Assembly: GCA_949318235.1 (NCBI GenBank)
Contig: OX439130.1
Span: forward strand, 39,572,335-39,636,334
Direction of reading: 5' to 3'
From: Ecdyonurus torrentis
Taxonomy: Eukaryota; Arthropoda; Insecta; Ephemeroptera; Heptageniidae
DNA: 64,000 bases
Below, one piece after another: positions 28,919-43,442 of this stretch. The first letter of the stretch is position 1. Each line of letters starts with the position of its first letter. The notes beneath the pieces are model-generated. The model was not told the origin of the DNA. It did no database searches and worked only from the letters and a program-made list of their open reading frames with translations. The translations under genes were made by a program, and so were the position numbers.

Positions 28919-31025
28919 CCTGCTTACACAAGATTTAGAGATTTCTAAGTGAGAACTTTCTTCAAAAGAATATAAAACGCTTAGGGTGCATTAAGAACTT
29001 TACAAAAGTGCACTCTTCCACGGTACGTTTCACGCGATGGGTAGTGTAGAACATTAACGTGTAAATACTGCTTCAACAAAGTATTCATATAAAAAATTAT
29101 TTGTTAAATCAAAAAGTAATATAATGAATTCGCAACTCTTTTTCATTCTATACAATAGCCTAAAGAAATAAGTTAGTTTTAACTGTAGTTAATTTGTGAA
29201 ATAAAAAAAGTACCAAACATTTTTTTTTTCGCTAAAATAACAGGAATTATTATTGTAATTTCCATGAAAATACTGATGAAAATGTCAATATTTTTATTAT
29301 AGCCTCTGTGTTGGTTATATGGCTTATTTTGTTAGGTTAAAGAGTGTTTTTCCACCCTTTGGAAATTATTTTTAGTAAATACATTAATTTCTTTACTTTC
29401 TAGCAGTACAGTACACTATTCTATAGATGCACTCTTATTTTTATTACAATAAATTAAAAATAATTATTATTGAAAATAACATGAGTGACATATGTATGTA
29501 ATAAAATTAATTGCTTATTTTGTTATCAAATCGTGCAAAAAGAAAAAAAAACTATTTTTTTCTATCATTTTATTTTTCCACAATATCATTTCATCAAAGT
29601 TGCAAAAAAATTATCCAAGCATGCATTTGAATGTAGTTGATATAATGATATGAAAATAGAAAGCTATAGAAATTAATATTTTTATGCCTGACTCTGACAA
29701 TGGTTTTATTATAACAAGTCTGTATGTAAAAAAAATTTAGGTCAGCCACACTGAAGATGTTACATTACTATAAAAATGTTCCATTATTAATACTTATTTT
29801 TTGTAACATTCATTCCACATTTTCTATATCACAAAACTAAATTAAAAACTTTGACCTCCAGGTTTTTTACCCTCGATTTTATACGCAATATGTGTTGTAT
29901 AGTATAATGTGACCTACAGAATTTTTTTTTTTTTAATTTTTGTTTTCACTACTGTAATCATTTGTATTGGAATTGACAACTAAGATAAATATCACTTACA
30001 AATCCAAACATATTTACATTATTTACCTATTTATCTGTTTATTTATTTTTTATTTGCTTATTTACTTCTTAATTTGTTTGTTTACTTATTGGTTGCTTAA
30101 AACGCTTTCGGTAGTCTTAATACAACACTTTTAAAGACACTGTGAACAAAAAGTCTTCATTTTTTTTTTCTTAAGATAACGTAAGGGTAAGGTACTTTAA
30201 AAAAATGTTACTCATTTTAAGAAAATAAAAAAAGTGAAAAATATGCTGTCTTAAAAAGTAAAACAAAAAGTACTCTGAAAAAAAAAAGAATAATTTTTCA
30301 CGTCAGACGCTACAAGACTAAAAAGAAATTATTTATATTCTACGCTGCATTTTTTTTTTTTTTTTTTTTACTGCGGGATATTTTGTAATTTTTATTCATT
30401 TTTCCCTCAGCGAAGAAAGAAAATAAATTTTCTTGTCTGTTCATAAAAAAAGCAATATTTATCACTTAACAAACTGCATTCTACTACAGTTTTTAATAAA
30501 AATGTAATTTTTTTAGACTTAATGAAAACGCAATTTATTACTTTGAAAGTGGCGTTGAAATTTGTTACACCGTGAAGTCAAGCCAAGACGTGTTAGTCAC
30601 AACTGCCAGTAATAAACAATGATATTACTTAGCACAGCAGCATTGCACTGCAGCGAATACGTTATTATAATTTTAAAACTGTATTAACTTATATAACCAT
30701 TGGTATTTCTTTCTTATCTTTATTTAAGTCCTGAATATAAGGATCAATATTTTCAATATGAAATAAATTTCATCACCTGTAAAATCTATTTAAAAGCTAT
30801 ACTAATTATTCACACAATCATATTTGTTACGTAATAAAAGTATTGTTCCGTGTGAATAGACCATTAAAATATTTATTTTACGAGTTTCTTTATATACAGT
30901 GTTTGATTCGGAAATTTATGTTAAATTACATTTTTACCTTTTTTTACAACTTAAATAAAAAGTTATTTACTAATTTATATAATATTAAAAAAAAAAACTT
31001 CAAATAAGTTTTATTGATGCTGGAT

Positions 31026-31029
<4 letters not shown>

Positions 31030-31073
<44 letters not shown>
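31030..31073. repeat. Poly-T tract, 44 bases
   Basis: The longest homopolymer in the window. No retroelement body was recognised on either side. Confidence 0.95.
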
Positions 31074-31564
31074 CTACTTTAAACATGAAAAGAATTCAAT
31101 GTTTTAAGGTATCCTGTAGCTTAGGCAAATTGTTGGACAGATTGGTGCAACTGGTTGCCTATGTGTTTAGGGTCTAGTGACGTCACCAAATACTTTATAA
31201 CAGTGCATTTGAAATAATGTGGCATAATAAAATACAATGTTTATATAAAATTTATGTACTGTTGTCATTTTATTATAATAATACAAAATAACATAGATAG
31301 TTATAGATAAATTTTGATTGATTAATTCAAAGACACCTAATAATAGTAACGCAATGTATTTTAATTAAATAATAATAAGTGAAATAAATTAAAAATAAAT
31401 AAATAAATAAAATAAATTAATACTCTGTATGAGATTAATTATATATAGAACCGATATTTTCTTTCAAATCACTCAACACGTCGTAAAGAATGCAGATTTT
31501 AATTGCAAGTCTATAGCATGATGTAGAAAACATTAATAATGTTCTTCTCCTTCTTCTTGGGAAG

Positions 31565-31632
31565 TCATTCATGTGTAAAAATCGAACCAGAGTCTTCTGA
31601 AAGTGAGCCGGGTCACCGAAGTCACTACAGGC
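31565..31632 (-). repeat. Possible degenerate tRNA-derived sequence
   Basis: The minus strand reads gcctgtagtgacttcggtga, then cccggctcactttcagaaga, then ctctGGTTCGATTTTT. A B-box-like motif sits at the expected distance from a D-arm-like start. The T-stem does not pair, so a functional tRNA is excluded. Confidence 0.25.
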
Positions 31633-33566
31633 AATATATTAATATGTTGTAGGGAATTATATCACGTGTTTCTCAGTGCACTTCATTGCACGTGACATAC
31701 TTTTCATATAATATGCAGAAACATTGCTGCAGGAGGAAAATATTTAATACATTCTTTATCGTAACATTACTTTTTATGTTACTTTATTTAAGTGTCAAAT
31801 TCATGATTTTTTTTATCATATTGATTTTGTATCTTAAATAGAACAAATTTAAGATAATCCTAGTATTTTAATTTTAAACTAAAAGAACAAAAATTCAGAT
31901 CGAATTACCATTATGTTATGTTTTAGCATTATATATGTGTGCATATATATACAGTATAATATATGTCATTGATTTTTAAGTGTCATTAAAATGAGTTGCT
32001 ACATAAAATATTATGTGCTAAAGTAATAAAATGAAATATTTGTATTACAACGTAATGTAAAATAACCAAACATTGGCCATTTACTCAAATATTAGTAAAT
32101 TTTCACAAAAAGTTTTAAAATATAAACTTAAATACCAATGTCAGAGACAATAACTATTTATATAGTTGTACGTTTAAAAAAATGTAATTTTATTTTAGAA
32201 AATTCTACAGACAAAAATAAAAAGTTACTTCGTTGTCAAAGAAAGACTTGAAAATGTAACGTAAAGTAATAACGCATTATTTCACAAGGTAGTGTGACAC
32301 CATCATATATTTCAAATTGAATTTATATTCAAATAGATTTCTTTTGATGAAGAAAGTATGAAAAATTGAAATCCTGTCTAACATTCACAATTTATTAAAA
32401 TAAATATTAAAAAATTGTTTTACATTGTTCTCGTTACAATAGCTAGTAGTTAACAAATGTTCAATACGTTGTGGTGTCAAAGTAGGCGAGTTTGACACGC
32501 CAAGAGTGGAATAAATTGTCTCGTGATGAAAAATGAAATTTGTCTGTTTAACAAAACAAAACTCATATATTTCTTCTCTCTCTCTCTCTTTCTCTCTTTC
32601 TCCTTATAGCAAAATTAACATGCAAAAAACACTCGGCATGTCTTTCTATGAATATATTTCTATTTGCAATACTCGTGTTTTATATTAATAATAAAAAAAG
32701 TATATATTAATTTTTCATATTCTTTGCAAAAGGATTTTGTTGGCCTTCAGAAGGATTTTTGCTACAAAAAAAATGCAAAGTAACTTACTTTACTATATAA
32801 TATACGCACGTACTTCTTTTTTATTATACTTACAGTATTTTAAAATAGTCTACATTACAAAAATGTGTTTTAAAATGCAAAATAATAGCTGAAAAATATC
32901 AAGACAAAATATTACAATCTGAGCTTGCAAGTAAGAGAGAGAGAGAGAGAGATGAATCAAAACCTGTACAGTAGTATAAATTATTTTTAAAATTCAACAT
33001 CTTCAAAAATCATTGGATATCCAATGATTTATAACAAGTTATGTCAAAAATTTTGCTGCTGTCTTCAGTTTCAAAGAACTTATAATGTTCTTCAAATCAT
33101 TCACTGTGTTTTAAGAAATCTAAAAATATAAAATTAAAGACTATCTCTGCTGGAAATAGAAGGAAAATATAAAAACGGAAAAAAAAAATGCATGGCGTGT
33201 TTTATTTTTTCTTAACGATGCCATTAGAAAATATATATAATATGATAGTTTTTAAATTTAAACTTTTCGATATACTCAAATAAAATCATGCGATGGATAT
33301 AGAAATATTTCTATCAATAAATCAAATTTTTAATTTCGATAACGCACGTATCAGAGTAGCATCTTGTAATCACAAATATTAATTTTCAAGTAGCCGGTAA
33401 TGACTTCCGGTTCATTTAGGTATATTACCGAACTATGGAAACGTGAATGTTTTATTATACAAAAAAAAAAAAAATGCAAATAATTTTTTTTGGGATCCAA
33501 TTGAAACATGGCATGAACATAACAGTTTTTACTAATTATTTTTCTGAACAACCAAACATCAGATTT

Positions 33567-33569
<3 letters not shown>

Positions 33570-33602
<33 letters not shown>
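33570..33602. repeat. Poly-T tract, 33 bases
   Basis: Uninterrupted T tract; no adjoining element recognised. Confidence 0.95.
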
Positions 33603-34861
33603 CATTGCTGATTGCTGGAAATGTTAAATAAAATAATTAATTATTAAAAAAAAGAATAAGAATTAAAAATAAAATCACAATAGTATTAAATAACGCCGAT
33701 ACAAATATATAATATTAAAGACAAACAAAATAAATACTTCTCTATTAATGAAAACAAAACATTGTTGCAACAAAACAATAATCAAGTATAATAATATTCA
33801 GTTAACGTTAGTTAGCACGTATTATTCATTAACTAGCTAGAAAATAATTCAATCATACTAAATATTTTTACCAGAGTTGATAATATACATTTATATGTAT
33901 TCAGTAAATAATTTATACTAGTTTATAAACTTGAAATTTTAAAAAATAATTTGATATTTTATATTTTTACATGACTCAAAAATATCACATCATACCAGCT
34001 TCAATTAAAACCCCCTTCTTTTTATCAACGCTAGTATTTAGTTTTTACTCTCTTTTTCCAATGTTTATACAGATTGTGTTACATACCAAAAAATATATCA
34101 TTACTAATGATTGGGTAGTTTATATGTTGTGTTGGTATTCATATATTTATTTAATTTTAGTATAATATGTAAATAGTAATTATACTTTAATTAGCATCAT
34201 GTTAGTATATAATATGACATACAAATATTTTATATATTATAATAATATACAAATTTGTGTAATAATGTAAAAATTATAACTTGTGTGTAGATGTAAAACG
34301 TTTTGATATTATTGTATAAATAATGTTATATTTATTTATATAATTTATTTGACTATTTGTTTTTACTAAAAACATGTAAGCAACACAACCTGACCTTTTA
34401 CTCCACGACGATAGTTAGCATTTTAGGAAAATAAATAATAATATTTTGTTTTAAACCACATGATAAACCCAACAGCGTCTGATTTAATAAAAAATAAATA
34501 TTGGTGAATTTTGAACGATTCCGAGATACTTAGCATGGACTAGGTTTGGTTGGAGACATGAATAGATCTGTCACCCTCTTTACTAACGTTTTACCTGTGA
34601 CGTACTGACATACGTACGGGCATCATCGTGTAGAGAACACGAAAGCATATTCAGTGCATGCCATGGGGGAAAAAAAGCATACCTATCCACTGAAACGAGT
34701 AGTTTTTTTATTATTATTATTATTATTTTTTTTTTATTATTTGTACACAAGATTGACAAAACATATTTTATCGTTCAAAAACTTGTACAAAATTGAAATG
34801 TAATTGTTATGAGAAAAAAAGCTCTGAATTTGAATGGTAAAATATATTATCAAAATTCTGT

Positions 34862-34915
34862 GTACGTTAAACTAGCACGCATACCACTACGCCACAGGCT
34901 CGGCTCTAGGAGTTA
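34862..34915 (-). repeat. tRNA-like 5' half with A box (SINE fragment?)
   Basis: The minus strand reads gagcctgTGGCGTAGTGG then tatgcgtgctag. The capitals match the pol III A-box consensus and the segment resembles a tRNA acceptor strand and D arm. No B box follows within the next 60 bases, so it is at best a fragment. Confidence 0.35.
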
Positions 34916-36142
34916 CATAATCAATAGAAACGGTCAGCCTGCCTTGATGTTTCAATGGTTTTGTTTTGTTTTCTCAATGGTCCTGGTAAATGCCGGGACT
35001 GTAGCAAGTCTAAAATAATATTTTTAATGATAAATGCCTCTTGTATTAATGATAAAAGCTGTGTATTATATATAAGAAGTTACGACTTTATCTGGTTACA
35101 ATACTTTATACAATAATACTAAATAAATAAAGAAGTTAATGTTTATGAAAAACAAAAGTCACTGTAAGTTAATGAAAATTACATTCACAGTTCATAGTAC
35201 AAGATAAGTACATTAAAATCCACATTATCAGCATTGAAAGTTACTCATTACATTATATAACATATTTATACTTAAATTAATTAGTATTTGCATTAGTAAT
35301 TGTAATATGCTTTCGTAAGTAGATTTGTAAATTTCATGTGTAAATAAAATTATTCATTGAATTATAATGTTTAATGAGTTTTCCATTAATAATATTTGCA
35401 TCCATATATTTATAACATTATGCCTCATTTTAAATTGAGCTTTGTTTATACACAATATAATGTTGATACCTTTTCAAGTTTACGTTTTCTATTCAAACAA
35501 ATTGATGAAAAGAATTTGTGATTAATTTTTTTTTAATTATATGATATTATCTATTTTTACAAATATAAAGTAAAAGATCATTTAAAATTATAACTGTTAT
35601 GAAAAAAAAAGGATATATATTTTTCAAATATATTTAATTCAATTAAATTTATGTTTTTTTTAAATATATAAGAAAAAATGGTAATATGTATCTGCATCAA
35701 AGACATAAAAAGAACTAATTACATCATTATAAATTTAATATATTATATTCAAATAAAAGCGTTTTTATTTCATCAACTGTTTGTATACTTGGCTGCACTT
35801 AGCGAACTAATTACAAAGTTTTCTTTCTAAAAGGTTATAGCATAAGTTTTTGGAGAATATTTCAAAAGATGTCAATTTTTCATAAATTTAATTTTCAGAT
35901 TTTTTAAGTACAGGCTACTTTTTTTTTCCTATTTTGAAGAAACTTATTAAGAAGAAGCCTCTTAATAAAAATCAATTATTATTATCATTATTATTAAATT
36001 GTAACAAAACTATTGTGGTATTAATATTAGTTGATGATATTTCTCTTTACACAAATGGAGGTAATCAGTTTCAAAAATTTCTATGGATTAAAACACGTAA
36101 AAGTATGTCTAGTATTTTTTCATTTAAAATTTCGCAAAAATC

Positions 36143-36144
<2 letters not shown>

Positions 36145-36176
<32 letters not shown>
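36145..36176. repeat. Poly-A tract, 32 bases
   Basis: Uninterrupted A tract followed by a GC-richer stretch (36177-36240) of unknown nature. Confidence 0.95.
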
Positions 36177-36177
<1 letters not shown>

Positions 36178-37443
36178 GTGTTTTTCCCCATTTTAAATTA
36201 GGGGACCCTTAGCTTTCCCCGCGTCTCCCCACGTGCTATACCGATAAGCTCCACTGATTTAAAATATTGCAAAACATTATAAAAATAATATTACTGTTAA
36301 ATAATATTTATATTGAATGTATATAGAACTGTATATCTATTATATTATAATTCGTGCATCAAAAAATACGACAGCAAAAATCAAGTAAATAATAATAAGG
36401 ATAAAACAAACTTTCGGTAAAGCTATAAAAAAGATTTGGACATTATTCGTAGTATGGATGCTGCGATATTATATTTAAGATGGTAATAACAGTATTAGAA
36501 CAATTAAAATTGATTTTATGAAAGTTCTCAAACTATAATTACATTTACAATTAAATTTATAAGAACTGATTAGATAACAAAAACAACACTTGCAATTTTG
36601 TTTCAATTTTTAATCCTAATTGTCGTATACCACGATGAAATAAAATTAGTCATATAAAACCTTAAAATTATATGTATTAAAATATTATACGTAGTTATAA
36701 AATGTAATAAAATATTTTGTTGTATATTAAGGAAGGAGAAGAAGAGGAGTCTAGGGATTAATATCTACAAGACAATGTTATGTATACTTTGCTACAAGAG
36801 TTAATTTTATATTAATAACTTAGTTGAGACCAAACTGTAAAAACACACATTTATACACTTTTTTTTAAGCACAAAATTAGTATTGCTAAATTAAATTGAA
36901 AATAACGACGTGTTATGGTAATTAGTTATGTAGTACTTTCTAGGATCAAGTTTTTAAAACTTGTTACTTTTTTTATTATATCAAGAGAGTAGTTTCGAGT
37001 ACTTTTTTATATAAATTTGATTTACTGCATGTTAAATTTATAATTTATCATACATTATTCCGTATTTTAAGTTTCTACCATATATTAATTATTCAAGGAA
37101 TTCAGACAATTTTACAATAAGTGTTACAATTTTTATTGATTAACTTTTTATGGATATAATATTTTTGACACTGTGAAGAGTTTACGTAATTTTATGTCGT
37201 TGTGTTTTAATTGGACATGCGCATGCAAACACAATACCTTCTTGTGACATTCTGTCACAATGTGAATTACACTTTAGATATATAGTACGATGTACCTATG
37301 ACGTCATTTACAAGCTGAGAAATAAAAAAAGAAATGAAGATTTGACCTACAAATCAGTAATATATTAAAAATCTGGAAAAGTCAATATGTATTAGAGCAT
37401 TAAAAAATTTATAAACGATGCACTCTCACAGAAAAAAAAAATC

Positions 37444-37932
37444 ACAATAGAAGACTTGCAAAAGTAGGTTTAGTGATAAAATAAACAAACTCACAGCTCA
37501 ACAATACTAACAAAGTGCTAGCAGACGACTTTATGTTCTTGTTTCAATTTAACATGCTTTCTTATGGAGGAATGAAGCCGCTGTAACTCAAGTTAAAATT
37601 GTTTTTCGGAGTTGAAATTTTTATTGTAGCTTACTGAGCTTTAAAGCTTTTATTTTCCTCAATTTCAAGTCAATTGGGTGATAATAATAATTTGTTACCA
37701 ATGGATTGCAAGTCAGGAAAACAAAAACTTTGAGGCTCAGTAAGCTACAGTATAAATTTCAGCTCCGAGAAATGATTTTAACTCCAGTTATAGCTGATTT
37801 GTTGCCCCATAAGTATAAGTATGTTAAATTGAGATAGGAACACAAAGTCGTCTACTAGCACTTTGTTAGTATTGTTGAGCTGCGAATTTGTTTATTTTCT
37901 CAATAAACCTACTTTTGCAAGTCTTCTATTTA
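37444..37932. mobile_element. 485-bp long hairpin, mariner-like MITE
   Basis: Arms 37446-37678 and 37698-37930 pair along their whole length with scattered mismatches, leaving a loop of about 19 bases (gtgataataataatttgtt). The ends read TA-GAAGACTTGCAAAAGTAGG and CCTACTTTTGCAAGTCTTC-TA, consistent with a TA target duplication of the Tc1/mariner type. No coding capacity. Confidence 0.75.
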
Positions 37933-39078
37933 TGCAGTGCAAAATAATTATTATTCTTTTATAATATTACTTCTTTACTTTTTAGCGTGTACTGTATTTC
38001 TATATTGTACGTTATAGTAAATTTTCAGTGGGGTTTATTTCTTCAGTGCTATAAAGTTAGAAGTTAAGTGCAAAATAGTCTTCAGTCTTCATTTTTCGTG
38101 CTTTATTATCTAAAATAAAAATTGACTCTAGTTTAGGGATTTTTTTACATCACGCAGTAATAATGATGGTGTAGTATTTTTAATTGCAAAAGTTAATAAA
38201 AAAAAATATCAGTAATTTTTTAGGCCCCTTTAAAAAAAATCCATGAATTATTATTTTTCACCATAAAATGACTTTTTTTCGTGAGACTATGCCATAATTG
38301 TACCTTTTAGAGGAAAATGAAAATGATGTATGAATTTCACATACATACATATATAAAAATTAATAAATGTAGCACGAAGTGCCTAATGGAATTTTGAAAG
38401 CATGTCATTCAGAATTGCCCATGGTGATTACAATAAATTTTTATACTTTTAGTATTGGCATATTTGTTTTATGTGAAAATGTTACATATCAGATTTTTGT
38501 AGTTATGGATACTACAATTCAAAACACAAAACATATTAATGTCTATAGGCATATTCACATGACGCTATGTTTGAGTGTGCAATAAATTTGGTTGCATGTA
38601 ATCTCCATTGAAAAGTATAGAAAATTCAAGTATTTAATTTATCGATACTAATGTAACAATGTTGCATAATATTGCTCCTGGTGATTATAATGTTTAAGAA
38701 TACGAATATTTTATTGACCTTTGGTAGTTGATCGTGACAGGAATTTTATATAAGCATTAGAATCGTCTCCAATATATTTATATTAAGTAGGTGGGAATAT
38801 TAGAAGAAAAATATTCAAAATCATTTATGCAAAAAAAAAAAAAAAAAAAATCGTTTTGTTCTTTGTTCGTTTGTTATTGTCTTTACTCTTTTTACATAAT
38901 CCAACAATCAATCAATCAATTATTAGTTCATTTTTCATTTTTATATTTTTACATTTGTACATTTTTGTATAATACCACAAAATCAATAATAAAAAACATA
39001 ATAATATGCTGTGGGGTTTTTCAACAATCCATAATATTGAAATACTAATGACTGGTTCCATTTTTTAAGAATATTTAT

Positions 39079-39085
<7 letters not shown>

Positions 39086-39142
<57 letters not shown>
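39086..39142. repeat. (TC)n microsatellite
   Basis: About 28 units. Confidence 0.95.
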
Positions 39143-39145
<3 letters not shown>

Positions 39146-39386
39146 TTGCTTCACTTTTAATATTCATTGTTAAAATTTTTGACGTTTCAATGTACTTAAT
39201 TTCTCACCTTTTTCACATTTAAACATAATTTCAAAACCAATAAAAATCAATAATGAATGTTATTTTTATTATATTTAAACGCAATTTCTACAATATAGAA
39301 AATTTTGAACAATAGCACGAAAAACATTGTATAAATATAAATTGTGGTCTGCTTGTGCTGTATAAATATAAATATGGGCGTGACCG

Positions 39387-39388
<2 letters not shown>

Positions 39389-39433
<45 letters not shown>
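39389..39433. repeat. (AG)n microsatellite
   Basis: About 22 units followed by gggaggggg. It is the purine-strand counterpart of the (TC)n 250 bases upstream, so the two could fold on each other. Confidence 0.95.
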
Positions 39434-39435
<2 letters not shown>

Positions 39436-40461
39436 AGGGGGCAATTAATTTTCATTACTCTAATAAAATTTTATTCAATATTACACAACGACCACTCCCA
39501 AGCTCTTCTGAAATTAATATTGAAATGTTTTTTGATTAACAATCTTTTTTTAACAACCAAAATAGTCAATTAAGAAATATACTGTATACAAAAGAGATGT
39601 TAGTTTCGGTAATTTATAGAAAATGATTTTCTTGGTAAGTGCTTGCTTCAAAAAAAAAAAAAAAAAAAATACATGACCATGAACGTTACATAACCTTTAC
39701 ATAAATGAAGTTCAAAAAAAAAAAAACTATATTTAATTCAAAGGAGTCTAATTTTAAATTTAAGTACCTCACAGAGATGTATGACCAAATACAGTCCTAT
39801 TTCTCTAAATTTACCATCGGATAACTTTCGGCTATCTGTTTAACTCAGTAGTACTTTTTTAAGTTTGTTCTGAAAATTATAGTGAGGCTCATTAACAATG
39901 ATTGGCTGCCCAGCAAAATAAGACTCATTCATTGGTTGATCTTGTTTTCTGAGCCGATAAAAGTAAGTCGCGTGTGGAGCATTTAACTATTTTTTTTTTT
40001 AAAGTTTTGTTTATTCTTATCAGGTCTAAAGTTCTAAACGAAGAAATAACAATGATCCACCATACATATAAACGTAGTAAACATGTAATGACGTCATGAT
40101 CAGATGTTCTTAAAAAAGGACAATTTTCGAAGCTGGCTCAAGAGTTGTGTGTAGTTTATAGAACGAACTATAATGTTATAAGTGTGATCACCTGATTACC
40201 CATTCACATTTTTATAATTATATTTAAATAAATTTTAAAGTTTTTTAAAATACTTTTCAGTCAATCTACAGTATATTTGTATTGTTGTTTGAATTTTAAT
40301 AATGAATGGTTAAGAAATATGAATTAAAGATTACTTTAAAGTTGTCATTGCTATCTACTAATGTAGTTTTAGTTAAAGTAAGGTTGCAAATACGCATTGC
40401 GTGTGTCTTTTGTTACTTTGCCCGATTTCCAAGATTTATTTCCGGTAAAAGTTAACATCTT

Positions 40462-40462
40462 C

Positions 40463-40521
<59 letters not shown>

Positions 40522-40522
40522 A
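40462..40522. repeat. (CAA)20 microsatellite
   Basis: The only long trinucleotide array in the window, pure for about 20 units. Confidence 0.97.
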
Positions 40523-41746
40523 ATACGCACAAATCTTTTCCCACCATCAAAAGTATACAAATAGCAAAAATTATGAATCAAATTTGCAATCTAAATTTAC
40601 GTTACTTTATACATAACACGCTATCATATCATGTTAATTTTCAATATAACTCCCGGTCTGTTTGGCTGTTGAAAGGTCACCGATAATAAGTATTAGTTTT
40701 GTTTTGTGGTGAATGAAAATAAAAACAAGCTTAGTTTTAATCCTCACTCAGTGATGAACCAAACGAACCAACTTTTTTTTATATATATAATTTGATAAAA
40801 ATTTCAAAATATAATTAGTAATAAACTAATTAATCATTGAGTAATCCAATAAAAACCTTTCAATGTAGCAAAATGTAATATAAACTTTGAGTGAAATGTT
40901 TTCGTTGTATGTGTGGGCGAGATTTGGCAGTCGGTTCTTCTTCTCTTCATAAAATTTAAATTATTGTCACTTTATTTTATTTTATTATTTTAGTATCAAC
41001 TGCTTTTCATTATATATATTTTAAACATATTATTACATATTTTTTAAATTTATTCTGTGGAAATCCCATTTCAAATTAAAAGCAAAATAATTATAAAAAT
41101 AACAATAATTTTATCATTATGGGTAGTTTTAACTTTGTTGTTTTAATTAAAAAATATTGAATTAAATTTCACATGAACTAGACACTTTTAAATTGTTAAA
41201 AAAGAGACAATATTCTATATAGAACTAAATACACCAACTTATTACAAAAATAGCCTGTATAAAGAAAAATAAAACTAAATGGAAGTATAATATCAGCAAA
41301 AATCTTTGAAGAGCTCAGAATTTCCGACTCTTGCAATAAAATTCTTTTTTTTTCAAACAGGAAGATCACTGTTTCTATCGGCTTGCGATATCTTTTTTTG
41401 CTACATTTTTGTAATAAAAACGTTTTCTGCCAGACTAGGCTGATGTTTACTACTTTTGTGTGTGTGTGTGTGTATTTCTCAAAGAAGGTCTCTTTGTTAG
41501 ATTTAAGATTATTACTCCGATACAAATCTATATGATAACTATTGTTGAAACAAAAAATAAAACTTGAAACAGAACTTTAAATATAACATTTCATTTAAGG
41601 ATTTACATTTTGTTATTAAATCAGCAAATGCACTCATATATTTAAACATTTTATTTTATGTATCTTAACCAAAGAGCTTCTATTTTTATTGTATAGTATA
41701 TTAAAGCATCTTCTTTAATAAAAAAAATACATAGGCTATAAGATAT

Positions 41747-41894
41747 AGGCCGGACTTCATATCTGTCTACTCTTACACCTAATCTAAACAACAACAAAAT
41801 AAAATTTAACAATACAATTTTAAACATTAAAACTAATGTAAAATGCTATACATTATACAATATACAAATATATATATATATTTTTTTGTATTTT

Positions 41895-41932
<38 letters not shown>

Positions 41933-41993
41933 GTTAAAACTGTTTTGAGAGTTAGATGTAAGAGTGGACCAGACATGTAGTCAAGTCTAAGCC
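41747..41993. repeat. Imperfect foldback flanking (TA)n and poly-T
   Basis: Left block 41747-41790 (gacttcatatctgtctactc ...) and the reverse complement of 41939-41993 (gacttgactacatgtctggt ...) share the pattern ggc-gactt-ctacat-tctg-actcttaca-ctaactct with gaps. A third copy is at 56182-56238, supporting a mobile origin. Confidence 0.5.
41901..41928. repeat. Poly-T tract, 28 bases
   Basis: Lies within the 41747-41993 foldback, after two copies of gtattttttt. Confidence 0.95.
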
Positions 41994-43104
41994 TCGTGTT
42001 TTTTTGTTTTTTTCCCAACTGTTTTTTCTTTTCTATGTTTTTGAATAAAGACGATTATTTATTTTAATATCTAAAAAAATATTTAAAAAAAGTATGTTTA
42101 TATAATAAAAAGAAAATTAAGAGAAGAATACTTATAGTTCGTAAGGAAAGTATTAAACAAAAATAAATTAATTTCATTTAGAGGTCACAAAAGTTATGAA
42201 CCAAATTACTTATGGTCCTCTGACTTCTTTTGAACAATAATTTTGCATAGAGTATTCTGGAATACACTGAGGTTTGTGTTAACATACATACTAATGAAAT
42301 AATAGTAACATTTAAAAGAGACACCATGGTAAAGAAAAATATTACTTAAATTACTTCACATAATTTTTATAAAATATTTTTAGTAATAAAAGTATATTTG
42401 AATAGCTAATGATTATTATAGATCAATATATAATTTACAGTGGTGTTATTAATATGATATTGTAGCACATTAGTTTTATTGTTTTAGCTAATAATATATA
42501 TGACAAAGTATAAAAGTAATTTAGGTTACAAGTAATTTTAAAACCATTGAAATTCTACTACGTGATTTCTATTTACTGTTTAGATGACTCGATCGGGAGA
42601 AAAAGTATTTTCTCATATAAAACTAAAAGAGATACCCTCTTTATTACAGTCCAGTATAAAACGTATCATAAAAAAATATATATATAATCAGAAAAAACAA
42701 TAACATTGCAATTTTATCAGCTTATAACAATAACAATAAAAAAATGAGGGCATCATGGATATGAAATTATGAAACAAAACAAAGTAACTAAAAAAAAAAT
42801 AGATGTTCTTATCACATGCAGTATAATATAATATGTATTTAAATGTGAGATTATCCTGCACACATTGTAAGGTTATTCAGGTTAAACTCTAGTATTTAAA
42901 TTGTATGAAAAACATCCGCTACTTTACCACTGACTCTCTCGTAGTAACGATGATAAACATTATGTTAATTATATAATATGGTACAAGAAATATACTTGTT
43001 ACAAATAATGTATGGATTACATAGTCTACACTTGGGACAAGAAATTAGTTGTTAGAATTTAGTTGTACTGAGATTATGTCAATAAGAAAATTCAAATAAC
43101 AATC

Positions 43105-43442
43105 TTGAAGCCATAGACCACATAAAACAACATGTACTTTTTAATGAATAAACACGAAATGGGATCTTCAAAAATGTTGACAAATTTTACCAGAATGTTA
43201 ATGCAGCCGTACGAGAGAGCTTGAATATACTGTAAAGTATGCAATTTGCATGACTATTTATGTTTCTGACGTTAGAAACATGCAAAAATTAGTAAAAAAA
43301 AATGTTATGCCGGTTGCATAAATTGAAATTTTCTGATCACTGCTACGGAGCTACATTGAGACAAACTAAAGTTATTTATGTAAGTCCTATCAAGTGTTTT
43401 GTGATTTAAATGCTTATGTTTTATTCTGATCTATTCCTTTAA
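43105..43442 (-). mobile_element. TTAA-ended MITE, full copy 3 (inverted)
   Basis: A reverse-complement copy of the family. The left edge in window orientation reads ttgaagccatagacca, so the flanking TTAA has become TTGA. The right edge ends ctattcctttaa with TTAA intact. The central palindrome reads gacgttagaaac. Confidence 0.8.
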
